Shown here one piece after another: positions 41,977 to 52,620 of a stretch of 52,712 bases of DNA (within the stretch, counting starts at the first letter, position 1; each line of letters begins with the position of its first letter). This DNA comes from DATGZX01 sp035296965 (GTDB lineage: Bacteria; Planctomycetota; Planctomycetia; Gemmatales; Gemmataceae). A model generated the notes under the pieces. That model was not told the DNA's origin. It saw only the letters and a program-made list of their open reading frames with translations, and searched no databases. The stretch is taken from NCBI GenBank assembly GCA_035296965.1, contig DATGZX010000447.1:1-52712 (forward strand), written 5' to 3'. Made by a program: the position numbers and the translations under genes.

Positions 41977-42573
41977 ATGACTCGTGCTTTCCTATTTCTG
42001 ACGGGTCTTGTTTTGGGCTTCTCGCCCGGGGAGAGCGTTCTTGCCCCCCCCGCGATCGGCGCCAAGGCGCCGGAGTTCGCCATCCCCAACATCGACGGCC
42101 AGCGCCACTCCCTTTACGGCAATAAAGGCAGGAAGGCGATCGTCGTCGTATTCATCAGCACCGACTGCCCGATAGCAAACTTGTACATACCTACGCTGGT
42201 CGAGCTGCACAAGAAATATGCCAGCAAGGGCGTGCAATTCCTGGCCGTCAATTCGAACGACCAGGACTCTTTTGCGGATGTCGTCACGCACGCGCGCGAG
42301 CGGAAGGTGCCTTTCCCCGTGCTCAAAGATTCGGATCACAGGGCAGCAGACGCGCTGGGGGCCCGCCGGAATCCGGAGGCATTTCTGCTGGATTCCGGGT
42401 TCGTGATCCGTTATTGTGGGCGTATCGATGACCAGTATGGCTACACCTTCCGGCGCCCCGCTCCAACGCAAACGGAGCTGAAAGACGCGCTGGACGACCT
42501 GCTGGCAGGCAAGCCGGTGCGAACGCCGGTTACGGAAGTTAGGGGATGCCTGATCGGGCGCGACAAGAAGTAA
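41977..42573 (+). CDS. Exported redoxin (AhpC/TSA-like thioredoxin fold) with a single active-site Cys
   Basis: A 198-residue protein. Signal peptide MTRAFLFLTGLVLGFSPGESVLA. Thioredoxin-fold core: IGAKAPEFAIPNIDGQRHSLY, VVVFISTDCPIANLYIP, GVQFLAVNSNDQDSF and FPVLKDSDHRAADALGARRNPEAFLLD. At the redox site there is one cysteine (DCPIAN, Cys64) and no CxxC. A second, distant cysteine near the C-terminus (RGCLIG, Cys191) is typical of this planctomycete group and might resolve it. ATG 41977 is preferred (GGATGG upstream) to 41968 or 41893. It is followed after 23 bases by a cytochrome c/copper monooxygenase-like gene, a common pairing in planctomycetes. Confidence 0.8.
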   Translation: MTRAFLFLTGLVLGFSPGESVLAPPAIGAKAPEFAIPNIDGQRHSLYGNKGRKAIVVVFISTDCPIANLYIPTLVELHKKYASKGVQFLAVNSNDQDSFADVVTHARERKVPFPVLKDSDHRAADALGARRNPEAFLLDSGFVIRYCGRIDDQYGYTFRRPAPTQTELKDALDDLLAGKPVRTPVTEVRGCLIGRDKK

Positions 42574-42596
42574 GGCCACATATTTCAACGAGGTAA

Positions 42597-43913
42597 ATGG
42601 GTCCCATGAAACGTACTCGCATTCGAAGCGGCAGGGTGCTCACCCTGGTTGGGATTATGGGCTGTTCTTTCGTCCTTGTACTGGGAAGCACGGGAGCGGC
42701 TCCCAAGGATGCAGAGAAGAAAGCGGCGAAGGACCGGGAGCAGGTCACCTATTCCAATCAGGTTGCACGCGTGATGCAGGACAAGTGCCAGAACTGCCAT
42801 CACGCAGGCACATCGGCGCCCTTTGCTCTTGCGAGCTACAAGGACGCGGTACGGCATTCAGGCACCATCCGCGAGGTCATCACTGAAAAGCGCATGCCTC
42901 CCTGGCATGCCGATCCTCGTTACGGTTGCTTCGAAAACGACCGCCGGCTCAGCAAGGGAGAAATGGATACGCTGCTCACCTGGCTGGACACCGGCATGGC
43001 GAAGGGCGATGACAAGAATCTGCCCCCAGCTCGTGCCTTTGCCGACGGGTGGGTGATCGGCAAGCCCGACGTGGTTTTCGAACTACCCGCGGAGCAGACC
43101 GTGCCCGCGACAGGCATTGTGGAGTACAAGTACTTTATTACGCCCACGAATTTCAAAGAAGACGTGTGGGTACAGGCCGCGGAAGCCCGGCCTGGCAATC
43201 GCGGCGTAGTCCATCACATCATTGTCTCCTACCGTGATCCGAAGAACAAAGATCGCTCCGGCGGCGGCCGCGCCGGCATTGGCGACGGCTTCGTCGTGGG
43301 TACGGCTCCTGGCGACATGCCCTTGATCCTTCCTCCAGGAATGGCACGCAGGATCCCTGCGGGCGCGGAACTCGTCTGGCAGATGCACTACACGCCCAAC
43401 GGAAAGGCAGCAAAGGACAAATCTCAGGTGGGCCTCATCTTCTACAAGGGCAAGGAGCCTCCCAAGTTCAACGCACAAACGCGTGGCATCATGAACGGCA
43501 ATTTTGTCATTCCACCCAAGGAATCGAATCAGCTCGTCCAATCGGATTGGGTGCTGCCCCGCGACATGATCCTGCTCTCCTTCATGCCGCACATGCATCT
43601 GCGCGGCAAGGATTTCGAATACCGAGCCGAATATCCCGACGGGAAGAATGAGATCCTTCTGTCAGTTCCCCATTACGATTTCGGCTGGCAAACCAGCTAT
43701 CGCTTGGCCAAACCGCTACACCTTCCCAAGGGAACCAGGCTGCATTGCACTGCTCACTTTGATAATTCGTCGGCGAACCCAGCAAATCCCGATCCTTCGA
43801 AAGAGGTAGTCTGGGGCGATCAAACCTGGGAAGAGATGATGATCGGTTGGGTGGATTTCATCTGGGCGCAACCAGAGCAAGAGGCGATCCTCGAAGGATT
43901 CAAGGCCTTCTAG
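42597..43913 (+). CDS. Cytochrome c plus copper type II monooxygenase-like protein
   Basis: A 438-residue exported protein. Signal peptide in VLTLVGIMGCSFVLVLGSTGAA. A mono-heme cytochrome c domain begins with VTYSNQVARVMQDKCQNCHHAG and continues to MPPWHADP, where Met or His may be the distal ligand. Then comes a fold like peptidylglycine/dopamine monooxygenase: GVVHHIIVSY, ELVWQMHYTPNG and SFMPHMHLRGKDF offer the histidines and methionines expected at the two copper sites. It may oxidise an unknown substrate using electrons passed through the heme and redoxin. ATG 42597 has GAGG very close; ATG 42606 is a plausible alternative. Confidence 0.8.
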   Translation: MGPMKRTRIRSGRVLTLVGIMGCSFVLVLGSTGAAPKDAEKKAAKDREQVTYSNQVARVMQDKCQNCHHAGTSAPFALASYKDAVRHSGTIREVITEKRMPPWHADPRYGCFENDRRLSKGEMDTLLTWLDTGMAKGDDKNLPPARAFADGWVIGKPDVVFELPAEQTVPATGIVEYKYFITPTNFKEDVWVQAAEARPGNRGVVHHIIVSYRDPKNKDRSGGGRAGIGDGFVVGTAPGDMPLILPPGMARRIPAGAELVWQMHYTPNGKAAKDKSQVGLIFYKGKEPPKFNAQTRGIMNGNFVIPPKESNQLVQSDWVLPRDMILLSFMPHMHLRGKDFEYRAEYPDGKNEILLSVPHYDFGWQTSYRLAKPLHLPKGTRLHCTAHFDNSSANPANPDPSKEVVWGDQTWEEMMIGWVDFIWAQPEQEAILEGFKAF

Positions 43914-43992
43914 GGTCCCGAGGCTTGCCGATGCACGCCCGCTGGCAGCCTTGACTCCCCTTGCAGGTTTCTGCATTAACTCGTGATTTCCC

Positions 43993-44023
43993 GAAGGGCA
44001 ACGACCTAACGTCGTTGCCCTTC
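43993..44023. terminator. 13-bp perfect hairpin terminator
   Basis: GAAGGGCAACGAC (43993-44005), loop CTAAC, GTCGTTGCCCTTC (44011-44023). It lies 80 bases after the monooxygenase-like gene stop. No long T-run follows, but position and stem strength fit a terminator. Confidence 0.6.
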
Positions 44024-44500
44024 AGTCATTAGGATCGCAAATTCCACTACTTCGGCAAGAAAGTCAATCACTCGCCGCATCAGCGAGGATCACGATCCCG
44101 AACTTCATGGCCGTTGCTGTAAGGTTTGCTCGCCGACTGGGAAATAGTTATTATGAGAATCCCCGCAGCTACGTGTTGGCGGGGGAAAAGTATGCCGCCA
44201 TCGGTACCGGGCTGATGGCCTGAATGGCGTCGTGGTCGGTTTGTGCCTGCCGGCAGCAATTGCCTCCCCCTCGGCTCAGCTTCCCGAGTTTGCTTGCCAA
44301 CGCCAATCGTTCAGGCAGCACGGCGGGGGCCGGGCGAGACCCCCCTGGGAAAAATTGCCGGCCTCCCGGTGAGGAACTCCCATCGATCGAGGAAGGGCCA
44401 GTTCCCTCAGTCAGAGAAAGGCGCGAGCCGGATGCGATGGCGCCCTCCCCAAGCTACCGCCGTTAAACGATTCAAACTCTTGTGCGAAGAACTCCAAACC
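44024..44500. other. Spacer upstream of the RND efflux operon
   Basis: About 480 bases. A 38-codon open frame (44107-44223, starting MAVAVRFARRLG) has no ribosome site and matches nothing I know. The rest gives no convincing frame, repeat or operator; in particular the TetR palindrome of 863-876 does not recur here. Confidence 0.4.
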
Positions 44501-45859
44501 ATGAAGTACCAAATCTCGAGCGCTGTCCTCTGTGCGATCCTGGCGGGAGCGCTTCCAGGGTGTACGCAACCGCAGTCAACGGTCGGCCCCTCCGAGCCGC
44601 CGGTGGTGCCGGTCAGCCATCCCGTGCAGCGCGAGGTCACCGATTTTGAAGACTTCACGGGCCAGACCGCTGCGGTCCAACCCGTGAACATCATCGCCCG
44701 TGTCACCGGCTACTTGAAGCAGATGCCGTTCAAGGAAGGATCGGAAGTCAAGGCGGGCGATCTCCTGTTCGAAATCGACCCGAGGCCCTACCAGGCTCAG
44801 TACGACCAAGCCCTGAGCCAGGTCTACCTGTACGAGGCCCAGCTGAAACTAGCCAAAAAAACCTACGCCCGCTACAAGGACCTCGATGCCACGACGAAGG
44901 GCGCCGTTAGCCAGCAGGCACTGGACCAATACTCGGCGGCCGTGGACGAGGCCGAGGCCCGTGTCAACGCCCAGAAGAAGAGCTTGGAGGTCTACAAACT
45001 AAACAGGGAATTCACGCAGGTGGTTTCCCCCATCGATGGCCAGGTTAGCCGGTATTACCTGACGCTTGGCAACCTGGTCAATCAGGACCAGACGCTGTTG
45101 ACCACCGTGGTGTCGGTGGACCCGATGTACGCCTACTTCGACATGGACGAACGGACCTTGCTGAAAATCCGGAATGCGCTCTCCAAGGGGGAGATCACGG
45201 GCTATGGCGGCGAGGGCAATATCCCAGTCCTCATGGGATTGCAAAACGAAGAAGGCTACCCGCACAAGGGGACGATCAATTTCGTGAACAACCAGGTCAA
45301 CCCCACGACCGGAAGCATCACCATGCGAGGTGTCTTCCCCAATCCTAGACTGCCGGTGCCCCCGCCAGCCCCAGCTGCAAGTTCGGCTGGAACCAAGCCA
45401 ACGACCGGTTTCCCAGCGCCAGGCGCTGCCAAAAGCAATCAAACCAGTCCCCGACTCCTCTCACCCGGGATGTACGTGCGCATCCGCTTGCCGATCGGCC
45501 GGCCGCACAACGCGCTGCTGATTATCGATCGGGCCATCCAGTCGGACCAGGGGCTGAAGTACGTTTATGTCGTCGATGCAGAAAACAAGGCACAGTACCG
45601 GCGGGTCACCACGGGTGCGCTCCAGGAAGACGGCCTGCGCGTGGTGACAGGGGTAGAGCCCGACGACTGGGTCGTTGTCGGTGCACTCCAGCAGGTCCGC
45701 GCACGCATGGTAGTCAAGCCGGAGCAAACAACCATGCCGTCGCTTGCCCGGCAAGGCAGCGACGAACTCGGACCAGCTCGCCCGCGGGACACTGCTAAAG
45801 GCAAGGCCGGCCCGCCTGCGAAGGGCGGGTCCAAGGGCAGTCCCGCCACCAAGAGCTGA
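44501..45859 (+). CDS. RND efflux periplasmic adaptor (membrane fusion protein), lipoprotein
   Basis: A 452-residue MFP/HlyD-family adaptor. The signal ends in a lipobox (LAGALPGC, Cys20). Barrel-sandwich and lipoyl halves: VNIIARVTGYLKQMPFKEGSEVKAGDLLFEIDPRPYQ and FTQVVSPIDGQVSRYYLTLGNLV. Between them a helical hairpin (QAQYDQALSQVYLYEAQLKLAKKTYARYKDL) would contact an outer-membrane factor. The C-terminal barrel is LLSPGMYVRIRLPIG, followed by a flexible Pro/Gly/Lys tail. ATG 44501 starts the lipoprotein signal; the longer frame from 44243 is not coding-like. It is first in the operon, 10 bases before the first pump gene. No outer-membrane factor gene is seen. Confidence 0.9.
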   Translation: MKYQISSAVLCAILAGALPGCTQPQSTVGPSEPPVVPVSHPVQREVTDFEDFTGQTAAVQPVNIIARVTGYLKQMPFKEGSEVKAGDLLFEIDPRPYQAQYDQALSQVYLYEAQLKLAKKTYARYKDLDATTKGAVSQQALDQYSAAVDEAEARVNAQKKSLEVYKLNREFTQVVSPIDGQVSRYYLTLGNLVNQDQTLLTTVVSVDPMYAYFDMDERTLLKIRNALSKGEITGYGGEGNIPVLMGLQNEEGYPHKGTINFVNNQVNPTTGSITMRGVFPNPRLPVPPPAPAASSAGTKPTTGFPAPGAAKSNQTSPRLLSPGMYVRIRLPIGRPHNALLIIDRAIQSDQGLKYVYVVDAENKAQYRRVTTGALQEDGLRVVTGVEPDDWVVVGALQQVRARMVVKPEQTTMPSLARQGSDELGPARPRDTAKGKAGPPAKGGSKGSPATKS

Positions 45860-45869
45860 AAGACGCCCC

Positions 45870-48800
45870 ATGATTTCGCGATTCTTCATTGATAGGCCGA
45901 TCTTTGCCACGGTGTTATCCGTGGTCATCACGCTGATCGGCGGGATCGCCGTCTTCTTTCTGCCGGTCGCGCAGTATCCGCGCATCACTCCGCCGGGCGT
46001 GGTCATCTCCATCAGCTATCCAGGCGCCAGTGCCCAGGTAGTGGCCGACACAGTGGCGGCGCCCATCGAGCAGCAGGTCAACGGCGTCGAGGGCATGCTT
46101 TACATGTCGTCGCAGTCGGGCAACGACGGCACCTACTCGCTGACCGTGACCTTCGACATCGGCACGGATTTGAAAACAGCGGTGGTCAAGGTGCAAAACC
46201 GCGTCGCCTTGGCGATGCCTCAGTTGCCGATCGAGGTCCAGAATCAAGGGATCACGATCCGCAAGAAAACGCCCGACATTTTGATGATCGTCAGCTTTTA
46301 CTCGCCCGACGGCCGTTACAACGATATCTACCTCAGCAACTTCGCCACCATCTACGTCCGGGATGAATTGCTCCGTGTCGATGGAGTGTCGGACATCACC
46401 TACCAGGGCCAGCGCGACTACAGCATCCGCGCCTGGCTCGATCCGCAGAAGCTGGCGGCATGCAGCATGACCGCCACGATGTCGCCAACGCCATCCGGAA
46501 TCAGAATCTGGATGCGCCTGCCGGTCAAATCGGCGAGCCTCCATCCCTCACGAAGCAGGCCTTCGAGCTGCCGATCAACACGCTTGGCCGGCTGAGCGAT
46601 CCGGAGCAATTTGGGGACATCATCGTCAAGGTTGGCCTGAGCGCTTCGCCAGCAACGCCCGCCACCGTGATGGCGGCGCCTTCCAGGAACGCCTCCGGGC
46701 TGCCGAGCTCAGGGGCGGGCAACTCCCTGGGAGGCGGCACGTCTAGCAGTTCCATAGACAGCAGCACGACGATCGATCCCACCGCCGGCGCTGATGCGAC
46801 GGCAAGTGACCCAACCCCAGCCAGCACGGCAGCTGCGGCGTCCGCGGCCACCATGAGCACTGGAACGACGGCCGCAACCCCGACGACCGGCGGCGCAGCG
46901 AGTGGCGGCGGCGCCAGTACGGGCGGGGGCGCGTCGACTGCGGGCGGCGCATCCTCGGGAGGAGGCGGCACGACGGGCGGAGCGGCGACTGGTAGTACGT
47001 CGGGCAGCACCACAGGCAATTCCAGCAGTGCCTCGTCCTCCGGTGGAGGCATGACCAGCCTCTCCTCCATCATGGGCGGCAGCAACAGCGTGACTCTGGA
47101 CCGGGGCCCTGGCCGGCCGTCCGCCAGCGTTGTGCGTTTGCGTGACGTGGCGCGCGTCGAGCTGGGTGCCCAAAACTACAACCAATCCTGTCTCTTCGAC
47201 GGCCACCCGGCGGTTGGCCTAAGCGTCTACCAACTCCCCGGCACGAATGCACTCGACGTTGCTGACTCAGTGCGGAAGAAGATGAAGGAGTTGAGCACCC
47301 GCTTTCCGGAAGGGGTCGCTTACGAGATCGGCTACGACACGACGCCCTACATTCGGGAATCGGTCGAGGATGTCGTCAAAACCATGCTCGAAGGGGTCGC
47401 GCTGGTCGGCTTGGTGGTGCTGATCTTCCTGCAGGACTGGAAGGCCATGATCCTGCCGATGATCGACGTGCCCGTTTCCATCATCGGCACGTTCGCCGTC
47501 ATGGCTGCGGTCGGCTTCAGTTTGAATAACATCTCGCTCTTCGGACTGGTGCTCACGATCGGCATCGTTGTGGACGATGCCATCGTCGTGCTGGAAAACA
47601 TCGAGCGCATGCTTGCGCGCGGCTACGACGTCCGCACGGCCACCATCAAAGCCATGGAAGAGGTGACCGGGCCGATTGTCGCCGTCGCCCTGGTGCTGTG
47701 CGCCGTGTTCGTGCCGTGCGCTTTCATCAGCGGCATCACCGGCCACTTCTTCCGACAGTTCGCGGTGACGATTTCCGTTTCCACCGTGATCTCGGCCATC
47801 AACGCCATCACCATGACTCCTTCCCGGGCGGTCATGCTCTTCAAGACCGAAGAGGGCGGCAAGAGCCACGAACACCAACGCGAGGCCTTACCCTGGTGGA
47901 TCTTCGGCGCGGCGGGCGGGCTGATCGCCCTTTGGCTGGGGCCAAGACTGATGGTTGGCCACCTGGGAATAGAGGCTGTTGCCGAAGGCCAGGGCGGCAG
48001 CGAGGTTCCCAGGTGGTTGTGGTGGACCATGACCGCCGCCTACTTCACCCCCGGCGCACTCGCGGGCGGCGCCATCGGCTGGTTCTCTATTGGGCCCGTC
48101 AATGCCGTGCTGGGCAGGCTCTTCCGGGGCTTCAACTACTACTTCGACAAGACATCCTCGATCTACAGCCGGTCGGTGGGTAGGCTACTGCGCCTGAGCG
48201 TGGTTGTCTTGCTGGCGTATGGCGGCCTGCTCGTGCTGACCTACGTGGTCTTTCAGAAAGCTCCCACTGGCTTTATCCCCCAACAGGACCAGGGCCGTTT
48301 GATCGTCAACGTCCAGCTTCCCGATTCGTCATCGCTGGAGCGCACGCAGGAAGCCGTCGCCAGAATCGAAGAGATTGCCCGCAAGACTCCCGGAGTCGCC
48401 CATTCCGTTTCGTTTGTCGGTTTGTCGTTTTTGCTGCAGGCCAATAGCCCAAATTTTGCCTCGATGTTCATCGTCCTCGACCCGTTTGCCAAACGGCAGA
48501 GCCCGGAGCTGCGCGACACGGCGATCATGGCCAAATTACGCAAGGAGTGGGCCCGGCAAATCAAAGATGCCGTGGTTACGGTGTATGGTTCGTCCCCGAT
48601 CCCAGGCCTGGGCGTCGCCGGAGGGTTCAAGTTCGTCGTCGAAGACCGCGGCGACCTCGGGCTGATAGCCTTGCAGAATCAGACCGATACCCTGATCCGC
48701 AGACTGAAACAGGAGGTGCCGGGGCTGAACAGTGTGGCCACGCAGTTCCGTTCCAATACACCCCAGCTCTTTCTCGAGATTGACAGGACCAAGGCCGCGG

Positions 48801-49960
48801 CCCTGGGCGTGTCGCTCAATGACGTTAATCAAACGCTCGACATGTACATGGGCTCTTTGTACGTCAACAGTTTCAACGACTTTGGCCGGCACTGGCAAGT
48901 CACGATCCAAGCCGATGGCAAGTACCGCAACGATGTGAAAGACCTCAACCTCTTCCAGGTCCGCAATCAGTACGGGCAGATGGTCTTGCTGGGCACGCTG
49001 GTACACCCACGCGATATTGGCGGCCCAATCGCCATCACGCGCTACAACCTTTACACCGCGGCCTCCGTCAACGGCAACATTCAGACCGGTTTCAGCACCG
49101 GAGATGCGATCAAGGCCATCGAGAGAATGGCCGACGAATCGCTGCCGCTCTCCATGAAAGCAGACTGGACCGAGTTGATGTTCATGCAGAAGCGGGCTGG
49201 CAACACGGCCATGTACGTTTTCCTGCTGTCCATCGTCAGCGTGTTCCTGGCACTGTCGGCTCTTTATGAGAGCTGGTCGCTGCCCCTGGCCGTCATCCTG
49301 GTGGTGCCGCTGTGCCTGCTTTGCTCCGTGGCCGGCGTGCTGTTCACGAATCGCGATGTGAACATCTTCGTGCAGATCGGCCTGGTCGTGCTGGTCGCCC
49401 TGGCGTGCAAGAACGCCATCCTCGTCGTCGAGTATGCCAAGCAACTTCATCGGGAAGGCCGGTCGTGCTACGAGGCGACCAAGGAAGCCTCGAGATTGCG
49501 ACTGCGGCCCATCTTGATGACATCGTTCGCATTCATCTTTGGCGTTATCCCCTTGATGATTGCCTCGGGGGCCGGGGCAGAGATGCGCCGGTCGCTGGGA
49601 ATAGCAGTGTTCAACGGCATGCTTGGGGTAACTCTTTTCGGCGTCTTCCTGACACCCGTCTTCTTCTATGTGATTCAGGGGCTCGGCGAATCGCGCCTGT
49701 TCGCCTCCGCTCTTCTCCGGTGGATCGTTTCCTGCGCGCTGGGCGGCCTGCTGGGCCTGGCGACCGGTTTCTTGCTGGGGAAACTAGGCGTGGTGCGTCT
49801 GCCCTGGGTAGCGGCTGCCGTCGGTGGCAGCGCGGGCTTCCTCATCGTACTGTCAATCCTGGAAGTTCGCCGAAGAATAAAACCGATGCTGGCCATACCG
49901 GATCAACCCTCGGCAAACGGTTCCATCCCATCTGATGCGAAGGGAGGTCAGCACCTGTGA
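45870..49960 (+). pseudogene. RND (HAE1-type) efflux pump gene with a one-base frameshift
   Basis: Two frames together make one pump. The first (from ATG 45870, MISRFFIDRPIFATVLSVVITLIGG) runs to about 46477; the second carries on with DVANAIRNQNLDAPAGQIGEPPS to 49960. One base is missing in ATGACCGCCAC-GATGTC around 46477. Repaired length would be about 1363 residues, against about 1050 usual. The extra length is a roughly 160-residue Gly/Ser/Thr/Ala-rich stretch in the porter domain (46631-47100), two added hydrophobic segments between the usual sixth and seventh helices, and two at the C-terminus. The proton-relay aspartates (VVDDAIVVLENIERM) and lysine (VVEYAKQL) are present. The error may be real or from sequencing. 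Confidence 0.85.
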
Positions 49961-52620
49961 TCTCACGGTTCTTCGTCGATCGTCCGATCTTCGCCACGGT
50001 CATCTCCGTGGTGATCACGCTGGCTGGGGCTGTGGCCGTGTTCACATTGCCGGTGGCGCAATACCCCGACGTCACACCGCCCACCGTGCTTGTCACTGCG
50101 CTCTACCCAGGTGCCAACGCCCTAACGGTGCAAGACACGGTTGCGGCACCCATCGAAGAGCAGGTTAGCGGCGTTGAAGGGATGGCCTACATGTCGTCCC
50201 GCTCCACCAACGACGGTGCTTACAACCTGACCGTGACCTTCAAGCTTGGCATGGACTCGGATATGGCCCAGGTGCTCGTGCAGAACAGAGTCTCACTGGC
50301 ACTGCCGGTCATTCCGCTCCTGGTCCAGAACGAGGGGATCAATGTCAGGAAGATATCGCCGAACACACTCATGATCGTGAACCTGACCTCGCCGGATGGC
50401 CGCTATGACGATCTTCGCCTCAGCAACTATGCGACGGTCAACGTCAAGGATGAGCTAGGACGCCTTCCGGGCGTCGCCGGCATCACTTACCTGGGCCAAC
50501 GCGACTACAGCCTGCGGGCCTGGCTCGACGCCGACAAGATGGCCGCCCTGGGCCTGAGCGCCATGGATGTGGTGACGGCCATCGCGCAGCAAAACGTCCA
50601 GGTTGCTGCCGGGCAAATCGGTCAGCAGCCCGTTCCCAAAGGCCAACAATATCAGCTGACAATCAACACCCAGGGACGGCTCATCGAGCCCGAGCAGTTC
50701 GAGGACATCATCGTCAAGGCAGGTCCCGACATGGGCCAGGGACAGGCGGGAACCGCCGGCTCGACCGGCGGCGGTTCCACAAGCCAGGCTGCGCCGGCTA
50801 CGCCCGTCACCGCAATTGTCAGGCTCCGCCAGGTGGCTCGCGTTGAACAAGGATCGCAGCAGTACGATCAATCGTGCACCCTGGACGGCAAACCGTCCGT
50901 GGCACTCTCGATCTATCAGCTCCCGGGCTCCAATGCGCTGGAGACCGCCAGCGGCGTGTACGCGAAGATGAAGGAGCTCAAGACCCGCTTTCCGGACGGC
51001 CTCGATTACGAAATCGTATACGACACGACGCCCTTCATTCGCGAGTCAGTCTACGAGGTCTTCTACACGCTCCGTGACGCAGTCATTCTGGTTGCCATCG
51101 TGGTGCTTGTGTTCCTGCAAGACTGGAAGGCCATGATCCTGCCGATGATCGACGTGCCTGTTTCCTTGATCGGCACTTTCGCGGTCATGGCGGCCATGGG
51201 GTTCACGCTCAACAACCTGACGTTGTTTGGGTTAGTCCTGGCTATCGGCATCGTCGTGGACGATGCTATCGTCGTGCTGGAAAACATCGAGCGGTTGATC
51301 GCCACCGGCCTCGACGCGCGCACGGCCACCATCAAGGCCATGGAAGAGATCACAGGGCCCGTCTTGGCGATCACGCTCGTGCTTAGCTCAGTATTCATTC
51401 CGTGCTGTTTCCTGGGAGGCGTCAGCGGCCAATTCTTTCGCCAGTTTGCCGTTACCATTTCCGTTTCCACGATCATTTCGGCGATCAATGCCCTGACGAT
51501 GACCCCGTCCCGCGCTGTGGTGATCTTTAAAACAGAAGAGGGAAAGGGGCACGGCATCCAGCGCGAGGCACTCCCCTGGTGGATCTTCGGCATCCTGGGA
51601 GGGATCGTCACTCTGTACCTGGCTCCCGCTTTCCTGGCGGGCAAGGTGGATCTGAATGCGGCGCTGGGGGGAGCGAAGGGGAGCGAGGTTCCCAAGTGGC
51701 TAACCTGGGCGGCTGTCACCACGACTTATTTCATTCCTGGCGCCTTGGCCGGCGGTATCCTTGGCTGGTTCATCATCCGGCCCGTAAATCTCCTGCTGGG
51801 ATGGCTCTTCACGGGATTCAACCGCTGGTTCGACAGCATGACCGGACTCTACGGCCGGACGGTCGGCCGGACCTTGCGCCTGAGTATTGTCGTGCTGGCG
51901 ATCTACGGCGGCTTGCTCGGCATGACCTACTGGCAGTTCCAGCGCACGCCCACGGGTTTCATCCCGCAACAGGACAAGGGCTATCTCCTCCTGAATGTGC
52001 AGCTCCCCGATTCCGCCTCGGTGGAGCGCACGCAAGCCGTCATGGCACGCATCGAGGCCTTGGCTCATGAGACCCCGGGAGTTGAGCACACAGTCGGTGT
52101 CTCTGGCCAGTCGTTGATCTTGAACGCCAACGCTCCCAATCTCGGCTCCATGTACGTGCTGCTCAAGCCGTTCGAGGAGCGGCACGATGCTAGTCTCAGC
52201 GCTGATGCGATCGCAGCGAAGTTGCAAGAGCGTTGCCGGCAAGAAGTGAAGGCGGCCGTCGTGGCATCGTTCGGCGCGCCTCCCATCGACGGACTCGGCA
52301 CCACGGGCGGCTTCAAACTGATCGTGGAAGACCGAGCTAACCTGGGCCTCGATCAACTGCAGCTCTTCAGCGAGAAAATCGTGGCCCGCGGCGAGAAGAC
52401 GGAAGGCTTGAAAGACCTTTTCAATAGTTCCGGGGCGAACACCCCCTGGCTTTACCTGGACATCGACCGGACCAAGTGCATGATCCACGGCGTGCAGGTC
52501 AGCGACATCTTCAACACGTTGCAGGTCTACTTGGGATCCTACTACGTCAACAACTTCAATCAGTACGGCAGGACAGGGCGAACGCATCAAACTCCACCTC
52601 AATTATTGAGAGGGCCTTGA
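49957..52620 (+). pseudogene. Second RND (HAE1-type) efflux pump gene, 3' end lost
   Basis: GTG 49957 overlaps the TGA of the first pump (GTGA) and has GGGAGGT eight bases upstream, so start and coupling are clear. The product follows the first pump closely: ISRFFVDRPIFATVISVVITLAGA, VVDDAIVVLENIERLI, PTGFIPQQDKGYLLLNVQLPD and the added hydrophobic segments between helices 6 and 7. The porter-domain insert is short here (GQGQAGTAGSTGGGS). It ends at residue 887 after NNFNQYGRT with an unrelated tail, where the first pump goes on with WQVTIQADG. The whole last membrane bundle is therefore missing, and the pump cannot work. An insertion-sequence end is the probable cause. Confidence 0.85.

Noticed and set aside
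46880..47050. Possible CRISPR or tandem repeat array
   Set aside because: The repetition is only GGC/AGC/ACG codon low complexity within the pump frame, with no repeat-spacer order.
48536..49450. 304-codon open frame on the minus strand
   Set aside because: Antisense to conserved RND pump sequence.
49957..52620. RND pump 2 simply running off the window edge
   Set aside because: Its stop codon is at 52618-52620, and homology ends 45 bases earlier, well before the edge.
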